NCBI GenBank assembly: GCA_036939355.1
Contig: JALLAP010000487.1
Coordinates: 1 to 12,489 of the forward strand
DNA from: Thalassiosira profunda
Lineage: Eukaryota > Bacillariophyta > Thalassiosirophyceae > Thalassiosirales > Thalassiosiraceae
DNA: 12,489 nucleotides
Direction: 5' to 3'
The notes below the pieces were generated by a model, which made no database searches, was not told where the DNA came from, and saw nothing but the letters and a program-made list of their open reading frames with translations. Positions within the stretch are counted from its first letter, which is position 1, and each line of letters starts with the position of its first letter. Both the position numbers and the translations under genes were made by a program. Positions 1-8,136 of this stretch are shown here, one piece after another.

Positions 1-1026
<1,026 letters not shown>

Positions 1027-1127
1027 GCGCTGTTGTGGAATGTGTCGAGAGGTAGGCTGGGCAGATTAGTGAAGCAGTTTTATGGGTATGTAACGAATTC
1101 TGTGACATTGTGAGGTGCCCTGATTGC

Positions 1128-2567
1128 CTATCCCTCCTCGTCCTCTTTGGCCCAACGCGCGTTAACCAATGGTCCCCAGGCCTTCATCCCGTATTGAGCA
1201 TAAAGACCTCCTCTGCCGTAACATTTTGGAAGCGATGCATCCACCAAGAAGCCATCATTGCACTCGGCTTCCTTCTTGGTGACGATCACCCCATCTGCGT
1301 GTTCTTCTATCAGCGTTCTGGGCACCGCGTAGTTCTCATACGTCTTGTGCGTATCCTTATCCCCGCCGAATAAGTATATGAAGATGTGCCGGTTGTACAA
1401 ATTGGGACCAAGGTCAAACAGATTGCCTCCCTTTATCCAGCCCCACCTCCGCTCCAGCGGTATTCGTATTGTGGATGCTTCTTTTATCATTGCAAGAAAC
1501 ATCTCGTTGCCCTGCGCAGTGCACTGCAAATCTTGACTGAAATTGATATCATTGTGGGTCGGCAGGCATAGCCTCGTGTTCGGTTGGATGGCGTCTTCGA
1601 TCTTCTTGCTGATGAGTCGATCGGCGTCTAAATAAAGCCCTCCCTCCATAAACATCAAAAGCAGACGAGCAATGTCCGACCTCTCGACGATGTGCGCTGG
1701 CTCGTGAACCACATTCCCCTCGTCATCTTTGGAGCCCACCAAAAGTTCGCATTCTTCTTTTGGGATGATATTGGCGTCTGCCCCTCTCCGAATGACGTCG
1801 TCCACCATATCGTCATCGTACACAGTCACATTCCACTCCGGGTTGAGCTTCTTCAGACTCAGTATGCTGTGCTCCACGAAAGGGTTGATTGGCTCCTTGC
1901 GCCAGTAGTCCTTGTCCGGAAAGAACATATGCACTTTCCGGGGGATCGGATCGAGTGATTGCAGGTAATCCAAGTATTTTTTGTTCAGAGCAAGGCTCGG
2001 GGTATGCTGCTCGTCTCCCCCTCCCCCTGATTCAGAGACATCCTCTGATTGTCTCTCATCCCCCCCTGATATTGATGCATCGTCTCCATTTGCATCAGGG
2101 CTGTTTTCGGAGATATCCTCTGATTGTTGCTCATCTTCCTCCAATCCGGGAGAGGTCTGGGGTATTTCATCTGCATCAGGGCTGTTTTCAGATATAGTAT
2201 CCTCTGATTCATCTGCATCAGGGCTATTAGGTGAAACTTCCACTGATTGCTTCTCCTTCGACCCAGGAGCGAATTGACTCTCTTCTATGTCCGTGTATTC
2301 TTTGCCGTCCCACGAGTCTTCGGCGGTATCGGGGTTGATTTGTGAAGATGTGTCTGCAGATCCGACGCCCGCGTCTCGAGCGGCAGCTAGAAGAGACAAA
2401 TCCGACGATTGTGGTGGTTGGCTCCTCAGGAACACGAGGTAGGTGTAGATCAACGAACACGACAGAGCAACGAGGAGTATCCTCTTTGTGCGTCTGCTTT
2501 TGTATTGCAAGTTTGTTGTTTCGTCTCCTCGGCGGAGGACGAACTTCCCGTTTTCGTACGACACCAT
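1128..2567 (-). CDS. Type II membrane glycosyltransferase, DXD sugar-binding (GT32-like) family
   Basis: Probably transfers a sugar from a nucleotide sugar to a glycan or lipid in the Golgi lumen; donor and acceptor are unknown. The protein has 479 residues. A short basic cytosolic tail is followed by one membrane anchor (about residues 30-46), then an acidic Ser/Asp/Glu-rich stem (about 80-190). The catalytic domain starts near residue 208 (IPRKVHMFFP). It shows the family pattern: SILSLKKLNPEWNVTVYDDD, then ERSDIARLLLMFMEGGLYLDAD, with the metal- and sugar-binding DAD at about 314-316. The start at 2567 is chosen because it has a good context (GCAATGG) and puts the anchor near the N-terminus. 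An in-frame ATG at 2744 would add 59 basic, Pro-rich residues. There is no intron. It is divergent from the PQ-loop gene and convergent with the isomerase. The exact subfamily (OCH1-, IPC mannosyltransferase- or A4GALT-like) cannot be settled by eye. Confidence 0.85.
   Translation of the reverse strand: MVSYENGKFVLRRGDETTNLQYKSRRTKRILLVALSCSLIYTYLVFLRSQPPQSSDLSLLAAARDAGVGSADTSSQINPDTAEDSWDGKEYTDIEESQFAPGSKEKQSVEVSPNSPDADESEDTISENSPDADEIPQTSPGLEEDEQQSEDISENSPDANGDDASISGGDERQSEDVSESGGGGDEQHTPSLALNKKYLDYLQSLDPIPRKVHMFFPDKDYWRKEPINPFVEHSILSLKKLNPEWNVTVYDDDMVDDVIRRGADANIIPKEECELLVGSKDDEGNVVHEPAHIVERSDIARLLLMFMEGGLYLDADRLISKKIEDAIQPNTRLCLPTHNDINFSQDLQCTAQGNEMFLAMIKEASTIRIPLERRWGWIKGGNLFDLGPNLYNRHIFIYLFGGDKDTHKTYENYAVPRTLIEEHADGVIVTKKEAECNDGFLVDASLPKCYGRGGLYAQYGMKAWGPLVNARWAKEDEEG
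2028..2237 (-). repeat. Degenerate repeats coding the acidic stem of the glycosyltransferase
   Basis: Imperfect copies of a unit reading roughly QSEDISENSPDADE occur about four times in the stem. At the DNA level the core tgcatcagggctgtttt recurs near 2092, 2172 and (as a variant) 2214, each followed by a cctctgattg-like segment. The spacing is irregular but in multiples of three, so the frame is kept. Such a stretch may vary in length between strains. Confidence 0.8.
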
Positions 2568-2884
2568 TGCAGCCCACTGTGGCCAGCGGAGGGAGGGCCG
2601 GTTCACCTGTGCGGACAGGGCGGGGGCGGGCGCGGGGCCGAGGGGCGCGGGAGGTGGCAGGTTGGGGTGACTGGTGACGGAGGGAAGACGTCTGAAACGT
2701 GACACCGCTTTTCGCCTCCAAGCAAGCTTCTCAACTCTCAACATCACCCACTCTCAACTCACGGCGGCCGCCCAACTCCTCGGCGCCGCTCTTCCCCGCC
2801 GTCAACCCTAGGTCCTGCTGGCCGAGGGCTGTGTTCTCGTGTGGTGGTTCGTGGCCTGCCGCCGACGACAAGCAGAGCGGCAAA
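2568..2884. promoter_or_regulatory. Divergent promoter between glycosyltransferase and PQ-loop genes
   Basis: 317 bp separate the two chosen start codons, so this region must hold the 5' UTRs and promoters of both genes. It is GC-rich, with CT-rich tracts around 2730-2800. I see no convincing TATA box or other named motif. The reading frames that run through it upstream of both genes begin with GTG or lack a good start context and look non-coding. Confidence 0.5.
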
Positions 2885-4291
2885 ATGGATTACGTTCAGC
2901 TCCTCTTTGCTCTCTCCCCCTTCCCCTCCTACCTGCCGCAATATTTCTCGATACTGCAACAATTGGCGCCCGCCGGGGACAATGACGATGGATCGGCCCC
3001 GGACCCGGACGAGGCAGCAGCGTTGGGCATGGACCGGGAGGGAGGGTATTATCTGCGCAAGCGAAATAATCAGCATCACGAGAATGAAGACTCTCCGGGG
3101 GCAATGATGGCAACGATCGCCTCGCCGCCTTCGAGCAATAGTTTGCAAGGGATATCGCCCGGCGCCGGCGCTAGAAAGACATTTGACTTCGGTGCGCATC
3201 AGAACGGAGCGGGGGATGGCAGAAACAATGCTGAGGGGGTTGATACGGGCATGAGCCGTGCCACGGTGCTGCTGTTGTTGTCAGCACACTTGTTGCGGTT
3301 GCTGTATTTTCATGGATTGCTCCTCGAGGCGCAGAGGCAGAGGCCAGTGCCGGCTCGGGCGGGGGCGGGGATGGAGCTCGATGAGCTCCCCGTTATATCC
3401 ACCGAGGCGGGGATGGAGATTGATGGGTTCCTGACACCCACAGCGGCGTCCATTCAATCTTCAGAACCTGAGAAATCAGTACTGCAATGGGATTTGCTGG
3501 GCCAAAGCTTGTCAATGATCATCGTCCAATTGATGCTTTTGCATGCAATGATGCTGCTGCACCGCCAACACCAAAGCTGGCAAAGGAAGCGGAAGTCAGA
3601 CGGGGGAATCAATGTTGCCGAACCACCGTTGACGCATTCTCTCTCGTCGAAAAGCAATGGCAGCCAACCCTCCTGGCGGACGAAGTTCTCCCGTGCTATG
3701 TCTGCGCATCTGCGGAATCTTTTCTCACCACACAGCATCTTGCAAAAGCACAGTTTCCTGGAATACATGGAGCTGTTGTTTCTTACGTCGATGGCGGTCA
3801 AGCTATTCTTCGATGTGTATTGGTATCCTCGATATCGAATGATAGGGATTTTGTGGCTGAAGCACACATCAATCGTCCTGGAGAGTTGTCTGGCGTTGCC
3901 CCAAGCGGTACGAAATTGGAGGAGGGAAACAACGGAGGGGTTGTCTGTTGTAATGGTGGGCGGCTGGGTGGCCGGAGATTTCTTCAAACTGTGCTATTTC
4001 CTGCTCAATATGATTGGAAGCGGAGGCGACAGGGGCAACAATGTGTTCGCTTTGGGATGCCTCCTTGCTTTATCATTGGATTCCGTTGTTGGGTTTCAAA
4101 TGGCGTGGGTGTATCCAACGGGCTCAACGCTGGAATTGAAGCAACGCATCACGCGTTCCGTGCGCCATTGGTCGGCGAACAAGGATGATGACGCTGGCGA
4201 GTCTCTCCTTGCACAAAAGAAGGACGGCCTATTTGCATCCTTCCTGGCCGCCTTCTTTGAATGGGCTCGAGGACTCAGGTCAAATGCATGA
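2885..4291 (+). CDS. PQ-loop membrane protein, SLC66A2/PQLC1-like
   Basis: An integral membrane protein of 468 residues with two PQ-loop motifs and about seven hydrophobic spans: roughly residues 3-27, 125-148, 204-226, 293-314, 318-340, 353-377 and 386-410. The first motif is SYLPQYFSI in span 1. The second, LALPQAVRNWRRETTEGLS (about 336-354), is a clear PQ-loop followed by a span with a Gly-Trp pair. This arrangement resembles PQLC1/SLC66A2 and yeast Any1, proteins tied to phospholipid asymmetry of endomembranes; that function is inferred from family only. The ATG at 2885 has a strong context (AAAATGG), and no ATG lies upstream in frame. Two long hydrophilic inserts (about 28-124 and 227-290) make it much longer than the ~270-residue human protein. 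The C-terminal tail (about 412-468) is hydrophilic. It is convergent with the dehydratase gene (141 bp between stops). Confidence 0.85.
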   Translation: MDYVQLLFALSPFPSYLPQYFSILQQLAPAGDNDDGSAPDPDEAAALGMDREGGYYLRKRNNQHHENEDSPGAMMATIASPPSSNSLQGISPGAGARKTFDFGAHQNGAGDGRNNAEGVDTGMSRATVLLLLSAHLLRLLYFHGLLLEAQRQRPVPARAGAGMELDELPVISTEAGMEIDGFLTPTAASIQSSEPEKSVLQWDLLGQSLSMIIVQLMLLHAMMLLHRQHQSWQRKRKSDGGINVAEPPLTHSLSSKSNGSQPSWRTKFSRAMSAHLRNLFSPHSILQKHSFLEYMELLFLTSMAVKLFFDVYWYPRYRMIGILWLKHTSIVLESCLALPQAVRNWRRETTEGLSVVMVGGWVAGDFFKLCYFLLNMIGSGGDRGNNVFALGCLLALSLDSVVGFQMAWVYPTGSTLELKQRITRSVRHWSANKDDDAGESLLAQKKDGLFASFLAAFFEWARGLRSNA

Positions 4292-4432
4292 GAGCTACGC
4301 AACAGTGCTACAATAGATGAATAGATGATGAGCGCACACTGAGCTAATATTATCCTTCAACGAATCTTTCCCTTGCTGATTCCGCCGCTCGACACGCCCC
4401 ACTCAACTCGTCTACAAAACCATTCACTTGTC

Positions 4433-6518
4433 TCATGCCAACGCCTCAAGAGCTTTGATCTTTGCCTCCAACTCGGCAACAGCAGGAGTTTTAGGAGCCG
4501 CTTCGGCAATGGCGGGAGCCTTCAATTCATCGGTGACGCATCCCTCGCTCGCCGTGGCCACGCACTGGATGTACTTGAACAGCGTCCCCTGGCTCGCCCG
4601 GAGGGGCGGGGGCGACCACGCCTTCCGCCGCGCCTCCCACTCCTCATCCGAGATGAGGAGGTCGATCGTTCGCTGGTCGGAACGGGCGTCGATGCGAATG
4701 GGGTCGCCATTCTGCACGAGGGCAATGGGACCGCCCACCTGGGCCTCCGGGGTGATGTGGCCGATGCAGAATCCATGGCTGCCGCCGCTGAAGCGTCCGT
4801 CAGTGAGGAGGGCCACGCAGTCGCCGAGTCCGGCTCCCATGATGGCGCTGGTGGGCGTGAGCATCTCCGGCAACCCGGGCCCGCCCGTGGGTCCCTCGTA
4901 GCGAATGATGACGACGTCTCCGCACTTAATCTCCTTGTTTTCGAGCCCGCGAAGCATCAATTGCTCGTTGTCGTACACCCTCGCAGTGCCAGTAAAGGTC
5001 TCTCCCTCCTTGCCGGTGATCTTGGCCACTCCTCCTCCGGGGCACAGGTTGCCGTACATTATCTGCAAATGTCCCGTGGCTTTGACCGGATCGTCCAAAG
5101 GACGAATGATCTCCTGTCCAGGGGTCAATCCAGGGTGGTTCATATCGGCCAGATTCTCGTTGTGCGTCTTGCCCGTGACGGTCATCTGATCTCCGTCGAA
5201 CATGCCGTTGTCAATCAAGAACTTGATCATTCCGGGAGTGCCTCCGATGTTTTGGACGTCCTCCATGACGTACTTTCCAGAGGGCTTCAGATCCGCAAGG
5301 AATGGGGTCTGGGCAGATATCGAACAGAGCATTAGTTGGTCCAAACACAAACAATACGTCAGCCCATCCTTTGTAGGTAAGCACTCACCACATCGGAAAT
5401 GCGTTGGAAGTCGTCCAGGGTGATGGCCACCGCCGGGTCCTGGCACGACCGACTCATGGCAATCAAGTGCAGCACGGCGTTGGTGCTCCCGCCCGTCATC
5501 ATCACCATACGAATCGCATTCTCGAACGCCGCCTTGGTCATGATGTCCCGCGGCTTGAGGTCCTTCTCCAGCAGCACCTTCATCGCGGCCCCGGCCCGCT
5601 CGCACTCGTCCCGCTTCTCCTGGGAGTCGGCGGGGGAGCTCGACGAGTAGGGCAAGCTCATCCCCAGCGCCTCGATGGCCGTGGCCATTGTGTTGGCCGT
5701 GTACATGCCGCCGCACGCGCCGGGTCCGGGGCAGGAGTGCTGGATGATCTCCTTCCGCTCCTCCTCAGTGATCTTGTCGTACACGAACTGGCCGTAGGAT
5801 TGGAAGGCGCTGACGATGTCGAGCGTTTCCCCGTTGGAGGGCTGCGTCCCCGCGCGGATCGTCCCGCCGTACACCATGATGCCCGGGCGGTTCAGGCGTC
5901 CCATCGCCATGATGACTCCCGGCATGTTCTTGTCGCATCCTGGGAGGGCGATGCATCCGTCGTACCACTGCGCCCCCATCGTGGTTTCGATGGAATCGGC
6001 AATCAGATCCCTCGATTGGAGGGAGTAGCGCATTCCGTTGGTGCCCATCGAGATGCCGTCGGACACGCCGACGGTGTTGAAGCGGTAGCCGACCAAGTCG
6101 CTGCCGACGACGCCCTTCTTGACGTGCTCGGAGAGCTCGAGGAGGTGCATGTTGCACGGGTTGCCCTCGTACCAGACCGAGCAGATGCCGACTTGGGGCT
6201 TGGACATGTCCTCTTCTTTGAGGCCGGTGGCGTAGAGCATCGCCTGCGACGCCCCCTGTACCTTCGGCGCGGTGAGCGTGCTGCATGAATAGAATTGAAA
6301 ATCAGAGAGATCAGGCGCTAGCGATATCAAAGCAATCTAGCGCAGGCATCATCGTCTTACCGGCTCCACTTGTTCAGCACGGGCTCCTCGTCCTCGCCCT
6401 CCGCCATTCGTAGAGACGTCGCCGCGGACGCCGTCGTTTTCGGGGCCATCATCAGGCCCGGGGCGAACGCCCCGCACGGGCCGGCGAGTGAGGCGACAGC
6501 AGCGATGAGGAGGTGCAT
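4433..6518 (-). CDS. ilvD: Dihydroxy-acid dehydratase, plastid-targeted
   Basis: An Fe-S enzyme that dehydrates 2,3-dihydroxy-isovalerate and 2,3-dihydroxy-3-methylvalerate to the 2-oxo acids of valine and isoleucine synthesis. Coding exons are 6361-6518, 5389-6280 and 4433-5308, giving 641 residues. The ATG at 6518 opens a signal peptide ([20 protein letters not shown]); GAFAP is the ASAFAP-type site of complex-plastid import, and a Ser/Thr/Ala-rich transit peptide follows to about residue 38. The mature part starts near PVLNKWSR. The three [2Fe-2S] ligand cysteines are in YEGNPCNMH (C95), GCDKNMPG (C168) and [14 protein letters not shown] (C242). The second IlvD signature, [21 protein letters not shown], is at about 519-539. 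The usual enzyme ends near [16 protein letters not shown]; here about 30 Ala/Glu/Lys-rich residues follow, ending [14 protein letters not shown], a likely helix. It shares a 255-bp divergent promoter with the hydroxylase gene. Confidence 0.98.
5309..5388 (-). other. Intron 2 of dihydroxy-acid dehydratase (80 bp, phase 0)
   Basis: The donor on the minus strand is GTGAGT, the acceptor is TGCCCAG, and a branch-like CTAAT lies about 30 bases before the acceptor. Removal joins DDFQRISDV to [14 protein letters not shown], a conserved family segment. Confidence 0.94.
6281..6360 (-). other. Intron 1 of dihydroxy-acid dehydratase (80 bp, phase 2)
   Basis: The donor is GTAAGA and the acceptor is CATGCAG, after a pyrimidine-containing tract. 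It splits the Arg codon (CG + C) and joins the presequence exon ending LNKWSR to [14 protein letters not shown], matching the family. The intron separates the targeting peptide from the enzyme body. Confidence 0.93.
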
Positions 6519-6773
6519 AGTGTGCGTGGGGTGGTAGGAAGAGTGATGGCTGGGGGGTGATTGTCGACGCGATTTGTGGCGGAGATTGGATGGGCGGTGC
6601 ACCTTCGCACCTCCGTAGGAGATCAATAGGAATCCTTACTATATTTGGCGCTTTGCGAAGTTTCGGCGCTGTCCTCCGGGGGGCCCTGGGTGTGCGCCCC
6701 GCCTCTCCCTTCTCTGCCGGCCGCGCTCCTCGGCGGCCGCGGTGGCAGCTGCACCGACCCTCTCAGCTCAGCC
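6519..6773. promoter_or_regulatory. Divergent promoter between dehydratase and hydroxylase genes
   Basis: 255 bp between the two start codons. It contains an AT-richer stretch (ccttactatatttgg, about 6634-6648) in otherwise GC-rich sequence, the only TATA-like candidate seen; its use is a guess. An open frame entering from 6645 on the plus strand starts with TTG and is taken as untranslated. Confidence 0.5.
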
Positions 6774-7913
6774 ATGAGGATCCTCCACCTCTGCCTGCCC
6801 GGCCTCGTGGGTGCCTACTCGCCTGCGCGCCCTTTCCGTCTTCCTCTTCGACGCGGTGGCATCATCCAGCAATTGCCAATGAGCAGCGGCGATGTTGCAA
6901 CCATCGATCGGAGCACCACCACGCCGCCCACAACGTCGCCCCTCTCTCCCAACACCTTTGCAGGACAGGTGGAGCAGGCGCTGCTGTCGAAATTCCCCGC
7001 CTCGAAAATCGAGCGGGTGCTGCAATCCTGGCGCCTGCTCGAACTTGACTACGAGCACAGAGAGTTTGTGGGTGATCAGCAATCGCCACCCATCACGGAT
7101 GCCGAGACGAGCCGATGCTATCAACACTCCCCTTCTTATGTGCCTGGCCTGAAAGCTGTGGCGTGGTGGGACGACGTGGATGACCTTCCTTGGGCAAAGG
7201 CGCTGTCAAAGTCCTATCCGGCCATACGGGAGGAGTTTCTCTCGGTGATGTTGAATCCGGACAAACTCGAGTCGGAAGGGAACAACATTTGGGCGGGGGC
7301 GTTGACAACGGATGCAGAGAGCTACGGGGAAGGATGGAAGACGCTGGTGCTCCTCAATCGAGGCCAGTGGGACGAAACCAATGCGAAGCTCTTCCCGGTC
7401 ACATCGAAAGCCATCCACAAAAGCGGAGTGCCCGCGGCCGAGGCGTTCTTCGCGTCAATGAAGCCCCAAACGTCCATCAAACCGCACAGCGACTTTACAA
7501 ACTTTGTCCTCACGTCTCACGTGCCACTGGTGATTCCAGAAAATGGCAACAACAAGTGCCGTCTGTCGGTGGGAGACGAAACCCGCCAATGGCTCGAAGG
7601 GAATGTCATCTTGTTTGATACGAGCATTTACCACGACGCAATAAACGATTCCGACGAGATGCGGTACATCTTGATGCTGCGGATCTGGCATCCAGATTTG
7701 ACGACGGAGGAACGAGAGGCGCTTCAATTGATCTACGACTGTCTGGAGATACCAGAGCTGCTGAGCACCGATCCAGGAACGGTGCAAATGGCAGAGCAGC
7801 ATGCAAAGATGATGCGAGAGTTTCCGTTGAAGGATACCGGCGGCTTTGGGGGCAAAAAGGCCGGTGGCAAGGGAAAGAAAGGAAAGGGAAAGACCAAAAA
7901 GGGGCGGAGATAA
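6774..7913 (+). CDS. Aspartyl/asparaginyl beta-hydroxylase domain protein
   Basis: A predicted Fe(II)/2-oxoglutarate oxygenase of the aspartyl/asparaginyl beta-hydroxylase family, with 379 residues. The double-stranded beta-helix domain covers about residues 185-312. It has the two iron-binding His residues in SIKPHSDFTN (H238) and TSIYHDAIND (H287), the core VPLVIPENGNNKCRLSVGDETRQWLEGNVILFD in outline (about 250-282), the Arg after the second His (R297) that would hold 2-oxoglutarate, and the closing RIWHPDLT. The N-terminus (MRILHLCLPGLVGAYSPARPF) is a hydrophobic signal followed by a YSP-type site, so secretory entry and perhaps plastid import are likely. The C-terminus is a Gly/Lys tail (about 355-379). 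The ATG at 6774 has a GCCATG context. The substrate is unknown. It converges on the end of the CRAL-TRIO gene, with only 28 bp between stop codons. Confidence 0.9.
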   Translation: MRILHLCLPGLVGAYSPARPFRLPLRRGGIIQQLPMSSGDVATIDRSTTTPPTTSPLSPNTFAGQVEQALLSKFPASKIERVLQSWRLLELDYEHREFVGDQQSPPITDAETSRCYQHSPSYVPGLKAVAWWDDVDDLPWAKALSKSYPAIREEFLSVMLNPDKLESEGNNIWAGALTTDAESYGEGWKTLVLLNRGQWDETNAKLFPVTSKAIHKSGVPAAEAFFASMKPQTSIKPHSDFTNFVLTSHVPLVIPENGNNKCRLSVGDETRQWLEGNVILFDTSIYHDAINDSDEMRYILMLRIWHPDLTTEEREALQLIYDCLEIPELLSTDPGTVQMAEQHAKMMREFPLKDTGGFGGKKAGGKGKKGKGKTKKGRR

Positions 7914-7941
7914 ACGTTACACTAATATCCAACACGCATGC

Positions 7942-8111
7942 CTAATCACCGTACGCCAACGCTGCCACCTCTTCCACAAACTGAATCCTCATCGCCCCGC
8001 CCTCTGCCACCTCTCGCAAGTCCTCGACCTCACTCAACGGCCCAGACTCGAACCGAATCCGCTCCCGCACCGCCTTGGGCAGCAGTGGCGTGAAAAGTTT
8101 GACCAATCCCG
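7942..8111 (-). CDS. CRAL-TRIO protein, displaced C-terminal end
   Basis: A reading frame without its own start codon encodes LVKLFTPLLPKAVRERIRFE... to ...EVAALAYGD and a TAG at 7942-7944. The VKLFTPLLPKAVRERIRF part is what should follow the NLPKL strand in a CRAL-TRIO (Sec14-like) domain, and the N-terminal part at 11446-12205 stops exactly there. Codons favour G or C in third position like the neighbouring genes, and the position 28 bp from the convergent hydroxylase stop fits a genuine gene end. The frame is also the same as that of the Cys/His gene just upstream: one TAG (8137-8139) separates that gene from this segment. It is either the last exon after a very long intron or a fragment cut off by an insertion. 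Confidence 0.75.
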
Positions 8112-8136
8112 AGTATGCTTTATACTGTACATCAAG

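Noticed and set aside
1027..1127. Search for an RNA gene or terminator between the convergent isomerase and glycosyltransferase genes
   Set aside because: No tRNA-like or strong hairpin structure is seen in the 101 bp; it is taken as overlapping 3' UTRs.
2568..2744. Longer N-terminus of the glycosyltransferase from the ATG at 2744
   Set aside because: Not excluded, but it adds a basic Pro-rich stretch before the anchor, while the ATG at 2567 has a better context and gives a normal type II topology.
4292..4432. Search for a small gene between the PQ-loop and dehydratase stop codons
   Set aside because: Only 141 bp of AT-richer sequence with no supported frame; it is taken as 3' UTRs.
4373..5335. 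Plus-strand frame of 320 codons opposite dehydratase exon 3
   Set aside because: A shadow of the dehydratase coding strand with no recognisable domain.
5404..6288. Long plus-strand frame (294 codons), His/Arg/Val-rich, opposite the dehydratase
   Set aside because: It is antisense to a certain gene and is open because of its GC-rich third positions; the protein looks like no family.
6645..6773. Upstream in-frame extension of the hydroxylase gene
   Set aside because: It begins at TTG, and a translation from there would bury the signal peptide that starts at the ATG at 6774.
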